Below are positions 14,074 through 24,461 of a stretch of 64,000 nucleotides of DNA, one piece after another (the stretch's first letter is position 1; each line of letters opens with the position of its first letter). Source of the DNA: CAYHCE01 sp964355015 (lineage in GTDB: Bacteria > Cyanobacteriota > Cyanobacteriia > PCC-6307 > Cyanobiaceae); NCBI GenBank assembly GCA_964355015.1, contig CAYHCE010000013.1:17505-81504 (forward strand), in the 5' to 3' direction. The notes below the pieces were generated by a model. The model saw nothing but the letters and a program-made list of their open reading frames with translations, made no database searches and was not told the origin of the DNA. The position numbers were made by a program, and so were the translations under genes.

Positions 14074-16060
14074 TCCCGGCCGGCGAGCGGCTGAGCTGGC
14101 GCGCCAGAGCCCTGGCCATGCCGTCGCGGCTGGCCAGCCCCCGCAGCGCACCCACGCTCAGGCCGGAGTTCGGTACCCCTTCAGGCAGCCTGGCGCTGCC
14201 GGGATCCGTCAGCGCGAACACCGGCAGTTGCCGCAGTCCATTGGGCATCAGCTGATCCTCCAGCTGGGCCAGATTCGCCGTTTCCGGCAGCCAGATCAGT
14301 TCGGAGCGTCGGCAGCCGGCCAGGCTGATGGCGGGCTCCGGCTCCGCTTCGCTCGGGTTCGTGGCATCTGCACTCCAGGCGCTGATCGCCCGCTGCAGGT
14401 CGGTGAGGGTCACCAGCCCGCAGACCCAGCCCTCCTGCTCCACCACGAGGCAGTGTCCATGGGCCTCGATCAACAGGCTCAGGGCCCGGATCGCCGCAGT
14501 GTCCCCGGCCAGCACCAGCGGTGCCTCCGGCTCCAGGGCCTCTGTCACCGCCAGTGCCGCCAGCCCCTGGCGCCGCTCCTCCTCCATCGGGTCCGGGCCC
14601 AGCAGCCCAGGCTCCGCCAGCCCCTGCCAGCGCTCCACCAGCACGGCACTGAGCCCGGTGGCTGCCATCAGCGGCAGCACGATGCGGATGTCGTGGGTGA
14701 GCTCGAACAGAAGCAGAAGAGCGGTGAGGGGAGCCCGGGCGCTGCCCGCCAGCACGGCTGCCATGCCCACCATGGCGTAGGCCGGTGGTTCCGCCACCGG
14801 CAGCTGGAAGCCGCTGTCCCCCAGCAGCTGCCCGTAGCAGTTGCCCAGCACCGCCCCGAGGAAAAGGGCGGGTGCGAAGCCGCCCCCCACGAATCCGGTG
14901 GCATTGCTCAGGCCGGTGGCCAGCAGCTTCAGCGCCAGCAGGGCCAGCAGGGTGGTGAGTGCGATGCCGCCCTCCTTGCCCAGCAGGGCCTCGATCGTGT
15001 CGTACCCGACTCCCAGCACCTGGGGAAAGCCGAGGGCCATCACCCCCACCCCCAGACCGCCCAGGGCATTGAGCAGCCAGGGGGGCAGGCGGCTGAAGCG
15101 GCGCTGCACCGGGCCGCTGCGGCCTGCCGCCAGCACCGCCACCAGCGCCCAGGACATCAGGCTGGCGACCAGGCCGAGGCCCAGGTAGAGCGGCAGTTCC
15201 AGCGGTGAGCGCACCTCATAGGCCGGCAGCCGGAAGATCGGCTCATCCCCCAGGCACAGCTGGGTGACGAGGGACGAGGCCACCGCTGCCACCAGTACGG
15301 CCCGCAGGCTGGGGCGGCCGGGGATCGAGCTGTAGGCGCCCTCGAAGGCGAAGAACACCCCGGCGATCGGCGCCTTGAAGCCTGCCGCCAGGCCGGCGGC
15401 CACGCCGGCCGCTACCAGAGCCTTCTGAGATTCCGGCGCCAACCCGCCGCGCAGACCCACCCAGAGGCCGATGTTGCCGCCGCTCTCGACGCTGGGACCC
15501 TCCGGGCCGAGCGAGGCGCCGCTGCCCAGGCTGAGCGAGGCGGCCACCAGCCGCAGGAACGGCAGGCGCGGCGCCGCCCGCACCGCCCCATCGGCCATGG
15601 CCATCAGGCTCGGCAGACCGGGACCGAGGTCGCGGGCCAGCTGGCGCAGCAGTCCAACCACCAGGCCGCCCAGCAGGGGTGCCATCACCACGGGCCAGGA
15701 GGCCAGCCAGCCGGCCGGCGGGCCGGCGGGCAGCGGCAGCGGTTCCGGCAGAGGCGGTGGCGGTGGCGGCAGGAAGCCGATCCCTCCCAGGCCGAGCTGC
15801 AGCAGGGCCCGCAGCGGCGTGCCCGAGTCGGGGGCGGGGGCGGTGAACATCTCGACCGGCGGAGGCTCCACCGCCGAATGGCTCAACAGCCCCAGAATCC
15901 ACTCCACCAGGGTGCCGAACAGGAAGTTGTTGATGAAACCGAGCAGGTAGTGGAATCCCACCACCGCCACGCCGGTGAGCACCCCCACCAGCGCGGCCCA
16001 GGCCAGCAGGTTCCACTGAAAGGGGAGACCGCGGGCCTCGCCATCGGCCTCCACCGCCAC
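14063..16060 (-). CDS. ClC-family chloride channel/antiporter with CBS-like tail
   Basis: About 665 residues. ClC motifs are present: GSGASLGPEGPSVESG (with the gating Glu of G-x-E-G-P), the GLAAGFKAPIAGVFFAFE helix and GGGFAPALFLGAVLG. The tail has two CBS-like halves (AIRALSLLIEAHGHCLVV..GLVTLTDLQRAI and a later QLPVFALT segment) that could bind nucleotides. A Pro-rich insert sits near residue 110 (GFLPPPPPPLPEP). The far upstream TTG at 16093 would overlap hemC; GTG at 16060 is preferred. Transport mode (channel or H+ exchanger) cannot be read from the sequence. Confidence 0.9.
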   Translation of the reverse strand: MAVEADGEARGLPFQWNLLAWAALVGVLTGVAVVGFHYLLGFINNFLFGTLVEWILGLLSHSAVEPPPVEMFTAPAPDSGTPLRALLQLGLGGIGFLPPPPPPLPEPLPLPAGPPAGWLASWPVVMAPLLGGLVVGLLRQLARDLGPGLPSLMAMADGAVRAAPRLPFLRLVAASLSLGSGASLGPEGPSVESGGNIGLWVGLRGGLAPESQKALVAAGVAAGLAAGFKAPIAGVFFAFEGAYSSIPGRPSLRAVLVAAVASSLVTQLCLGDEPIFRLPAYEVRSPLELPLYLGLGLVASLMSWALVAVLAAGRSGPVQRRFSRLPPWLLNALGGLGVGVMALGFPQVLGVGYDTIEALLGKEGGIALTTLLALLALKLLATGLSNATGFVGGGFAPALFLGAVLGNCYGQLLGDSGFQLPVAEPPAYAMVGMAAVLAGSARAPLTALLLLFELTHDIRIVLPLMAATGLSAVLVERWQGLAEPGLLGPDPMEEERRQGLAALAVTEALEPEAPLVLAGDTAAIRALSLLIEAHGHCLVVEQEGWVCGLVTLTDLQRAISAWSADATNPSEAEPEPAISLAGCRRSELIWLPETANLAQLEDQLMPNGLRQLPVFALTDPGSARLPEGVPNSGLSVGALRGLASRDGMARALARQLSRSPAGISG

Positions 16061-16067
16061 GGCGGTC

Positions 16068-17018
16068 TCAGGCCTCGGGCCGGACAGCGGCAAAGATCTC
16101 CTCGAGGATCTCCCCCGCCCCGAGGTTGCGCAGGGCGTGGGCCAGGGCGATGCCGATCGCCTCGGGGTCGCTCTGATCGCCGCGGGCCTCGTCGCGGATC
16201 AGGCGCAGACCATCGAGGCTCGCCACCATGCCGGTGAGAACCAGCTCCTCGCCCTCGAAGCGGCTGTTCACCCCGATCGGCACCTGGCAGCCCCCCTCCA
16301 GCTGGCGCAGGAAGGCGCGCTCCGCCATGCAGCGACGGGCGGTGCCGGTGTGCTCCAGCACCTTGATCGTCTCCAGCACGCTGCCGTCGCCCTGGCGGCA
16401 CTCGATGCCCAGGGCACCCTGACCGACGGCATGGAGGGAGATGGCGGGGTCGATCAGCTCGTGGATGCGGTCGGCCAGACCGAGGCGGCCCAGCCCGGCG
16501 GCCGCCAGGATCAGGCAGTCGTACTCGCCGGCATCGAGCTTCTCCAGGCGGGTGATCACGTTGCCCCGCACGTCCTTGAAGCGGAGATGGGGGTAATGGT
16601 GGCGCAGCTGGGCCAGGCGCCGCAACGAGCTCGTGCCCACCACGCTGCCCTCGGGGAGGCTCTGCAGCGATTGATCGGCGTGGCGGGCGTGCACCACCAG
16701 CGCATCGGCGGGGTCCTCCCGCTCGGTGACGCAGCCCAGCATCAGCCCTTCCGGCAGGTTGGTGGGCAGGTCCTTGAGGCTGTGGACGGCGATGTCGGCC
16801 CGGTCCAGCAGCATCTGGGCCTCCAGCTCCTTGGTGAACAGGCCCTTGTCGCCGATCTTGGCCAGGGCCACGTCCAGGATCTTGTCCCCCTGGGTGGCCA
16901 TGGCTTCAATGCTGATCTCCAGACCCGGATGGGCCTTCGCCAGCTCGTCGCGCACCCAGTGGGTCTGCACCATGGCCAGCTGGCTGCGGCGGGAGGCAAT
17001 GCGCAGAGTGCTAGCCAT
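16068..17018 (-). CDS. hemC: Hydroxymethylbilane synthase (porphobilinogen deaminase)
   Basis: A 316-residue enzyme joining four porphobilinogens into hydroxymethylbilane, the third step of chlorophyll/haem/B12 synthesis. Motifs: RIASRRSQLAMVQ at the start, the catalytic Asp in LLDRADIAVHSLKDLPT, LRRLAQLRHHYP, and the dipyrromethane-carrying Cys244 in LEGGCQVPIG. ATG at 17018 fits; a GTG two codons earlier is also possible. It is followed closely by the ClC gene. Confidence 0.96.
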   Translation of the reverse strand: MASTLRIASRRSQLAMVQTHWVRDELAKAHPGLEISIEAMATQGDKILDVALAKIGDKGLFTKELEAQMLLDRADIAVHSLKDLPTNLPEGLMLGCVTEREDPADALVVHARHADQSLQSLPEGSVVGTSSLRRLAQLRHHYPHLRFKDVRGNVITRLEKLDAGEYDCLILAAAGLGRLGLADRIHELIDPAISLHAVGQGALGIECRQGDGSVLETIKVLEHTGTARRCMAERAFLRQLEGGCQVPIGVNSRFEGEELVLTGMVASLDGLRLIRDEARGDQSDPEAIGIALAHALRNLGAGEILEEIFAAVRPEA

Positions 17019-17113
17019 CAACACGATCCTCAGCCCGGCCCCACGGCCGTAGAACAGCGGATCAGCCTAAGGACCCGTCGGTACCCGGCTGCCGGAACAG
17101 CGGAGGACCGTGA

Positions 17114-17512
17114 TCAGCCGAAAAAGTCGAGCGGCAGAGGGCCCCAGGTGTCGGCGGCGGCCGGATCGCCGGCGCTCTGGCCGCCGACCAGGACTCCCTC
17201 CCCCAGGCCGCTTTCGGGCCTGACCAGGAACCGGCCGGTGTGCTGGTTCGCCTTGAGGAAGACCGGGCCGGCGGGGGCGGCCTCGCCATCGGCTTCGAGG
17301 GCGTTCCAGCCGAAGGCGCGTTCACAGGCGCGCAGGGTCGCGACCGCCGCGCTGGCCGAGGGAGCCATCACGCCGAGCGTGAACCACTCGCAGGCGGCCA
17401 TCCGCTCCTCCAGCTCCCGCCGCAGGCTCTGCCTTGTTTCGCTGCCGAGGGCAGGTGCCGTCCTCAGGCCGCGGAGCCCGGCCAGGCCGGCCGGATCGGT
17501 GGGGGCGCTCAT
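17114..17512 (-). CDS. DUF1824 family protein
   Basis: A 132-residue cyanobacterial protein: EWFTLGVMAPS near residue 43, GPVFLKANQHTGRF in the middle, GLGEGVLVGGQ and the terminal TWGPLPLDFF are the family blocks. Function is unknown. It starts inside the stop of the PAP2 gene (GTGATGA: GTG at 17515 or ATG at 17512), so translation is coupled. hemC follows after about 95 bases. Confidence 0.85.
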   Translation of the reverse strand: MSAPTDPAGLAGLRGLRTAPALGSETRQSLRRELEERMAACEWFTLGVMAPSASAAVATLRACERAFGWNALEADGEAAPAGPVFLKANQHTGRFLVRPESGLGEGVLVGGQSAGDPAAADTWGPLPLDFFG

Positions 17513-18372
17513 CACGACGGCACGGTGGAGGGCTCAGTCTGCCGGCTGGCGCAGAAGCGCCGACTGGTGAGGCAGACGCTCAGCCAGATGAATCCCACCG
17601 CAGCGCCCGCCACGATATCGGTGAACCAGTGCACCCGGCAGTAGAGCGTGCTGGTCCAGATCAGACCCACCCACAGGGCCGATCCCAGGATCAGGGGCCG
17701 TCGAAGCCGTGGATACCTCTGGGCCAGAACGGTGCACATCAGGAAGTAGAACACCACCGCACCGGCCGCGTGGCCGCTGGGAAAGCTGCGCCCGATCACC
17801 TCCACGAGCGTGCCGTGGGGACGGGCGCGGTCGAACAGAGGCTTGAGCCAGCGGTCGACGATCAGCAGGATTCCGCCGGTGCCCACCACCAGCCAGAGCA
17901 GGTCGTTCCAGGCCCGCTTCAGCAGCAGGAACACCAGGGCTGCCAGCACCAGCACCGCCGTGAAGCGGGTGCCGCTCACCTGGTACACCAGCACCAGAAA
18001 ATCGCCGATCAGCGCGGGAATGCGCTGCCCCAGCCACTGCAGCACCGCCTCATCGAAGTCCGGATTCTCCTGACGCAGCACCATTCGCTCGATCAGCAGC
18101 ACCACGGCGGCCGCCACAGCGCAGCCCAGCAGCCGCCACGGGCCGAGAATCCCCAACCAGCGCCGCAGACCCTGGCACACGACGGTCGGGTACGGCACGG
18201 GCAGGCGTCGGTTCAAGAGGATCGGGGCGGAGAGGAGAGCTGGCTCCGGCGCAGGAGCGGGAGCGGGTGGGCGGGGCCGCGGCGGCGGAACCTCCCACAA
18301 TGAAGCAACCGGGTTCCCTCCAGCCGCCCGGACCCCTGCAGCCGCAGGGAGGCAGGCCTCAACCGGCTGCAT
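17512..18372 (-). CDS. PAP2-type membrane phosphatase
   Basis: About 286 residues with five to six hydrophobic segments after a Pro-rich N-terminus. The phosphatase motifs are KPLFDRARP and SFPSGH; the third motif reads STLYCRVHWFTD, keeping His and Asp but with Thr where the usual S-R has Arg. Substrates are lipid phosphates such as undecaprenyl pyrophosphate or phosphatidate. ATG at 18372 overlaps the end of the upstream glycosyltransferase by 14 bases, hinting at joint work on lipid-linked sugars. Confidence 0.85.
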   Translation of the reverse strand: MQPVEACLPAAAGVRAAGGNPVASLWEVPPPRPRPPAPAPAPEPALLSAPILLNRRLPVPYPTVVCQGLRRWLGILGPWRLLGCAVAAAVVLLIERMVLRQENPDFDEAVLQWLGQRIPALIGDFLVLVYQVSGTRFTAVLVLAALVFLLLKRAWNDLLWLVVGTGGILLIVDRWLKPLFDRARPHGTLVEVIGRSFPSGHAAGAVVFYFLMCTVLAQRYPRLRRPLILGSALWVGLIWTSTLYCRVHWFTDIVAGAAVGFIWLSVCLTSRRFCASRQTEPSTVPS

Positions 18373-20149
18373 CGGTCCGCAACCGCTGCACGGGGACCCG
18401 CCAGAGCTCGTTGCCGCCGCGGCTGGCCAGCCGGGTGGCACCCGGCGCCTTCTCGGCAAGCTGCTTCAGCTTGCGCCCCTCACCGAACAGCAGCGCCGTG
18501 CCTGCCGGGCTGCCCGGCTGCCCCACGGGCCGATCGTGGGCCAGCACGCTCTCGAGCCGGTCATGGAAACTGGCCGTGCGGCCGCTGTAGAAGACGACGC
18601 TGTAGCGCCTGTAGCCGATCACCAGCAGTGGTTCCCCCGGCCGGGCCAGCCGGCCGGCCTGCTCGGCCAGCTCCCGCACCGGTCGCTGACGCTGGTTCTC
18701 CATCAGTGGGGCCAGAGCGGGCACCACGAACAGCAGCACCCCGACGAAACCCAGCAGGTTCGGCAACCACAGCGCCTGCGGGGCCCCTGGCCGCAGCAGC
18801 AGCAGCACGAGGCCGAGCGCAGCCGCCGCCAGCACCACGGCGAGAAGCCACGGCAGCCCGGAGGCGCTCAGCGCTGCGGCGAAGCCCGGATAGGCAGGAT
18901 CGGTGGCTGCCCAGCGCGGAGCCAGCACGGCCGCCGGGGCCATCACTCCCAGCAGCAGGGCATTGATCCAGGCGCCCCAGCGCTGGGGAGGATCCGATCC
19001 GGGCACGGCCACCGGCACGGATCCCAGCGGGAACCAGAACAGCGTCAGCAGCAGGGCTCCGGCCGGCACCAGCGGCAGGATGTAGCCCGCCAGCTTGGTG
19101 GCGGCGGCGGAGAAGAACAGCAGCACCAGCAGGAACCAGATCAGGCAGAACGGCGCCAGCTGGGCCCCGCGGGGCTGAGCCCGCCACCAGCCGAGGCGCC
19201 AGTAGCGCAGCCGGGCGATCGCCAGCGGCAGCTGCAGCGACCAGGGCAGCAGCAGCAGCAGGCTCCAGGGGAGGTAGAAGTACCAGGGGCCGGCGTGCCC
19301 ATAGAGCACCGAGGTGAACCGGGCCACGTTGCTGAACCCGAAGAAGCCCCCCACGAAGCCCATGCCATCGGCCCGGGCCGCCAGCACGTACCAGGGGGCG
19401 GCCAGCAGCAGAAAGCCGGCTGCCATCGCCGCCATCGGCATCCGGCGCAGCACAGGCAGCAGTTGCCCCTGGCAGAGCAGGAAGGCCACGATCACCAGGC
19501 CCGGCAGCACCAACCCCACCGGTCCCTTGGCCAGCACCGCGATGGCGCTGAACAGGGGCATCGCCACGTAGCCGACCCGGCGCGGCAGCGGCCGCTCCGA
19601 CTGGCTGTAGCTGAGAAAGAAGCCGAACAGGCTCAGGGCGATCGCGCTGGCGAGGAACATGTCCGTGACGGAGCTGCGGCCCCAGCCCACCCAACCGGGA
19701 TTGAGGGCCAGCAGTGCCCCTCCCAGCCAGGCCCGCTGCCAGCGCCGCACACCCGGCTCGCTCGCCGCCCCGCAGACCCAGAGCAGAGCGAAGCCGGCCA
19801 GCACGACCGCGCTGGCCGCCAGGGCCACCGGCAACCGTGCCGCCCATTCGCTGACGCCGAACAGGCGGAAGCTGAGGGCCACCATCCAGTACCCCCAGAC
19901 GGGATAGTCGAAGAAGGTGGTGCCGTTCCACCAGGGAGTGACCCAGTCACCCCGTTCGGCCATCTGGCGCCCCACCTCCACGAACAGGGCCTCGGTCTTG
20001 TCCATCAGGCTGAGGGTGCCCAGATGGTGAAAGAAGGCCAGCCAGCACAGCAGCACATAGCCGCTGGCGGTGAGGATCCAGAGGCGGTGCGGTTGCCGCT
20101 CCAGCCAGGCGATCGGACGCAGGGATGGAAACGGCAAAAGAGGAGGCAT
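18359..20149 (-). CDS. ArnT/GT39-like integral membrane glycosyltransferase
   Basis: About 596 residues with 11-13 hydrophobic helices. The first periplasmic loop has the GT39 pattern (SLMDKTEALFVEVGRQMAERGDWVTPWWNG, DYPVWGYWM), where D/E residues bind the lipid-phosphate sugar. It transfers a sugar from a polyprenyl carrier to a lipid or protein acceptor outside the membrane. A C-terminal soluble part of about 110 residues follows the last helix. ATG at 20149 is preferred over the upstream in-frame extension. PAP2 follows with overlapping ends. Confidence 0.88.
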   Translation of the reverse strand: MPPLLPFPSLRPIAWLERQPHRLWILTASGYVLLCWLAFFHHLGTLSLMDKTEALFVEVGRQMAERGDWVTPWWNGTTFFDYPVWGYWMVALSFRLFGVSEWAARLPVALAASAVVLAGFALLWVCGAASEPGVRRWQRAWLGGALLALNPGWVGWGRSSVTDMFLASAIALSLFGFFLSYSQSERPLPRRVGYVAMPLFSAIAVLAKGPVGLVLPGLVIVAFLLCQGQLLPVLRRMPMAAMAAGFLLLAAPWYVLAARADGMGFVGGFFGFSNVARFTSVLYGHAGPWYFYLPWSLLLLLPWSLQLPLAIARLRYWRLGWWRAQPRGAQLAPFCLIWFLLVLLFFSAAATKLAGYILPLVPAGALLLTLFWFPLGSVPVAVPGSDPPQRWGAWINALLLGVMAPAAVLAPRWAATDPAYPGFAAALSASGLPWLLAVVLAAAALGLVLLLLRPGAPQALWLPNLLGFVGVLLFVVPALAPLMENQRQRPVRELAEQAGRLARPGEPLLVIGYRRYSVVFYSGRTASFHDRLESVLAHDRPVGQPGSPAGTALLFGEGRKLKQLAEKAPGATRLASRGGNELWRVPVQRLRTDAAG

Positions 20150-20164
20150 GCAGAGGGGAGTCCG

Positions 20165-20220
20165 CCAGGGATCCCACCGAAACGATCCTGCGGCGATGGC
20201 TACCGTCGCCCGATCCCTGG
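20165..20220. terminator. Nested inverted repeats after rpoD
   Basis: CCAGGGATC (20165-20173) and GATCCCTGG (20212-20220) pair perfectly and enclose a second hairpin, GGCGATGG-CTA-CCGTCGCC (20192-20210). It lies between rpoD and the next leftward gene. On that strand the inner stem has one mismatch and is followed by GCAGGATCGTTT, so a terminator or processing site for the rpoD message is plausible. Confidence 0.35.
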
Positions 20221-20286
20221 GGAGGCGATGGTAGATCCAGCCGGCCATTCAGCCTGCGCCACAGGAATCGATCAGGGGGGCGGCGC

Positions 20287-21744
<1,458 letters not shown>

Positions 21745-22151
21745 AGGACGGAGGGCGGCGGAAGGAGGGCGGCGGAGGAGAGGAACAGCTGGAGGGGGAA
21801 AAGCGTGAAAAGCCTGGGAGGCAGTGAAGAGCGAACGCTGAGCCCATCGATCGCCGAACGGTCGACGGGCCACGACAGCCTGCATGAACCTGCCCATCGG
21901 CGGTCAGCCGGATCGGGCCGGAAGCTCGGAGGTGCTCAAACGTCGATTCGGAACGGAACCAACCGGGACTCAACGACGAAGGACGGCACGGATGCCAGCG
22001 CAGTGCTGTCAGGGGTGGTCGCAGACCGGGAGGCACGGTGGAGGGGGTCTCCGGACGGCCTTCTCTTCAGGTCTTCCCACTGGACGGAACTCTGCCTGGT
22101 TCCGACAGCAGCCAGTTGGACTGCTCAACCTTCATATCTTAAGAAACCCCT
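21745..22151. other. Intergenic region between rpoD and priA, about 400 bases
   Basis: No convincing gene is seen. The leftward frame stays open upstream of the rpoD ATG but its residues (Arg/Pro/Ala-rich) are unlike any sigma N-terminus. The right end holds the divergent promoter region described separately. If that promoter is used, rpoD has an untranslated leader of roughly 385 bases, with purine-rich AGGAGGGCGG-type tracts just before the start codon. Confidence 0.5.
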
Positions 22152-22164
22152 ATGGGGTTTGCAA
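22136..22164 (-). promoter_or_regulatory. Candidate rpoD promoter with a 17-base dyad in its spacer
   Basis: On the leftward strand TTGCAA (22164-22159) and TAAGAT (22141-22136) are exactly 17 bases apart. The palindrome AAACCCC-TAT-GGGGTTT (22144-22160) fills the spacer and touches the -35 box. The rightward priA start codon lies inside the same palindrome. This looks like an operator, or a hairpin at the 5' end of priA mRNA. Both boxes are matches by eye. Confidence 0.4.
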
Positions 22165-24434
22165 GGCGAACGGCAGCTTCCGTGGGGGAGCCTCCGCGGC
22201 CCACCTGGCTGCAGGTCTGGGTGGAGGCCGGCCGCGAGGGGCGTGTGTTCACCTATGCCAACCCCGAAGGTCTGCCCCTGGACGCCGGTGACCTGGTGCG
22301 GCTGCGCCTGCGTGGCCGGCGCCACATCGGCCTTGTGCTGGCGACCCGTCCAACGCCGCCACCGGATCTCGAGCCGGCCCGCCTGGTGCCGGTGGAGGGC
22401 CTGCACCAGGCCGCCGCCGTGGATCCGCAATGGCAGGCCCTGCTGGCGGAGGTGGCCGTCCAGTGCCACACCAGCCTGTTCAAGACGCTGAAGACAGCGC
22501 TGCCGCCGGGCTGGCTGGGTCAGCGCTCGGCAGGAGCGGCGGAGCGCCCGCGGCAGCAGCAATGGGTGCAGCTGCTGAGCGCCGACACGGCCATGACCCG
22601 CCGCCAGGAGGAACTGGTCGTGCGGCTGGGGCAGGAGGGGGGGGGTGCCTGGCTGCGCACGATCACCGGCCCCTGGGGATTCAGCCGCGCCGTCGTGCAG
22701 GGGCTCGAGCAGCGGCTGCGACTGCGGCTGGAGCGGCGGGCAGCCCCGCCGCGAGCTGGCTGCGCCGGGGAAGACGTGGCCGCTGCCGGCTCCCTGCAGC
22801 CGCCACGCCAGCTCAGCGACGCGCAGCAACAGGCCCTCGATCGCATCCTGGCCGCCGCGCCGGGGCAGGAGCTGCTGCTCTGGGGCGTGACCGGCGCCGG
22901 CAAGACCGAGGTGTACCTGCAGGCGGCGGCCGCCTGCCTGGCCGCCGGCCGCAGCGCCCTGATGCTCACACCGGAGATCGGCCTGATCCCGCAGCTGCTG
23001 GATCGGTTCCAGGCCCGTTTCGGCGACCGGATCCTCGAATATCACAGCGGGCTGGCCGAGGGGGAGCGCATCTCCGCCTGGCGCCGCTGCCTCACGGCCC
23101 GCGGCGCCGATGCCCTGATCGCCGTGGGCACACGCTCCGCCGTCTTCCTGCCCCTGCCCGAGCCGGGGCTGATCGTGCTCGACGAGGAACACGACAGCTC
23201 CTACAAGCAGGAGAGCCCCATGCCCTGCTACCACGCCCGCGAGGTGGCGCGGCTGCGCTGCCGCAACGGCGGTGCCCGGTTGCTGCTCGGCAGCGCCACC
23301 CCCTCACTGGAAACCTGGCTGGCCTGCCGGGAGCGCCAGCCTCCGATCGCCCTGCTGCGTCTGCCGGAGCGCATCGGCGGCCAGCCGCCGGCTCCCGTCG
23401 CCGTGGTGGACATGCGCCTGGAGCTGGCCGAAGGGCACCGACGCCTGATCAGCCGTGCCCTGATGGAGCGGCTGCGGCAGCTGCCGCAGCAGGACGGGCA
23501 GGCCGTGGTGCTGGTGCCGCGGCGTGGCTACAGCAGTTTTCTCAGCTGCCGCAGCTGCGGCGAGGTGGTGCCGTGTCCCCACTGTGACGTGCCCCTGACG
23601 GTGCACCGCCAGCGGGGAGGGCACGAATGGCTTCGCTGCCACTGGTGCGACCACCGCCAGGAGCTGACGCAGCGCTGCGCGCAGTGCGGCTCCACCGCCT
23701 TCAAGCCCTTCGGGGCCGGCACCCAGCGGGTGATGGAACAGCTGGAGCAGGAACTGGAGGGCCTGCGGCTGCTGCGCTTCGATCGCGACACCACCCGCGG
23801 TCGCGACGGCCACCGCCGCCTGCTGGCCCGCTTCGCCGCCGGGGAGGCGGACGTGCTGGTGGGGACCCAGATGCTCGCCAAGGGCATGGATCTGCCCCGC
23901 GTCACCCTGGCGGCGGTGCTGGCTGCCGATGGACTGCTGCATCGCCCCGACCTCCGCGCCGGCGAGCACTGCCTGCAGCTGCTGCTGCAGCTCGCCGGCC
24001 GGGCCGGCCGGGGCGAACGCCCGGGCACGGTGATCGTGCAGACCTACACCCCCGACCATCCGGTGATCCGTCACCTGATCGATGGGCACTACGAGACCTT
24101 TCTGGAGGAGGAAGGGCAGCAGCGCCGCCAGGCGGGCCTGGTGCCGTTCAGCCGCGCCTGCCTGCTGAGGCTGGCCGGCCCCTCCGCCAGCGCCACCGCC
24201 ACGGCCGCCGCCGCCCTGGCGGAACGGCTGCGACCGGCCGTGGACCACTCCGGCTGGCTTCTGATCGGCCCGGCGCCGGCGCCGGTGGCCCGCGTGGCCG
24301 GCCGCCACCGCTGGCAGCTGCTGCTGCATGGACCGGCCGGCTCGGCTCTGCCCCTGCCCCCCGAGGCCGAGCTTCGCGTCGGCCTCGACCGGCTGGTGAG
24401 CCTCTCGATCGATCCCGATCCGATCGAGCTCTGA
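22152..24434 (+). CDS. priA: Primosomal replication protein N' (PriA helicase)
   Basis: A 760-residue superfamily 2 helicase that restarts stalled forks. It has Walker A GVTGAGKTEVY near 246, DEEH near 344, QESPMPCYHAREVA, the zinc-binding cysteine block near 466-505 (CRSCGEVVPCPHCDVPL.., CHWCDHRQ.., CAQCGS) and helicase motifs V-VI (VGTQMLAKGMD, LAGRAGRG). The start is uncertain: ATG at 22152 lies within a palindrome, and a GTG near 22182 would also give a full DNA-binding domain. Confidence 0.95.
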   Translation: MGFARRTAASVGEPPRPTWLQVWVEAGREGRVFTYANPEGLPLDAGDLVRLRLRGRRHIGLVLATRPTPPPDLEPARLVPVEGLHQAAAVDPQWQALLAEVAVQCHTSLFKTLKTALPPGWLGQRSAGAAERPRQQQWVQLLSADTAMTRRQEELVVRLGQEGGGAWLRTITGPWGFSRAVVQGLEQRLRLRLERRAAPPRAGCAGEDVAAAGSLQPPRQLSDAQQQALDRILAAAPGQELLLWGVTGAGKTEVYLQAAAACLAAGRSALMLTPEIGLIPQLLDRFQARFGDRILEYHSGLAEGERISAWRRCLTARGADALIAVGTRSAVFLPLPEPGLIVLDEEHDSSYKQESPMPCYHAREVARLRCRNGGARLLLGSATPSLETWLACRERQPPIALLRLPERIGGQPPAPVAVVDMRLELAEGHRRLISRALMERLRQLPQQDGQAVVLVPRRGYSSFLSCRSCGEVVPCPHCDVPLTVHRQRGGHEWLRCHWCDHRQELTQRCAQCGSTAFKPFGAGTQRVMEQLEQELEGLRLLRFDRDTTRGRDGHRRLLARFAAGEADVLVGTQMLAKGMDLPRVTLAAVLAADGLLHRPDLRAGEHCLQLLLQLAGRAGRGERPGTVIVQTYTPDHPVIRHLIDGHYETFLEEEGQQRRQAGLVPFSRACLLRLAGPSASATATAAAALAERLRPAVDHSGWLLIGPAPAPVARVAGRHRWQLLLHGPAGSALPLPPEAELRVGLDRLVSLSIDPDPIEL

Positions 24435-24461
24435 CTGGCGCGCCTTCTGCCCCGGCGAGGG

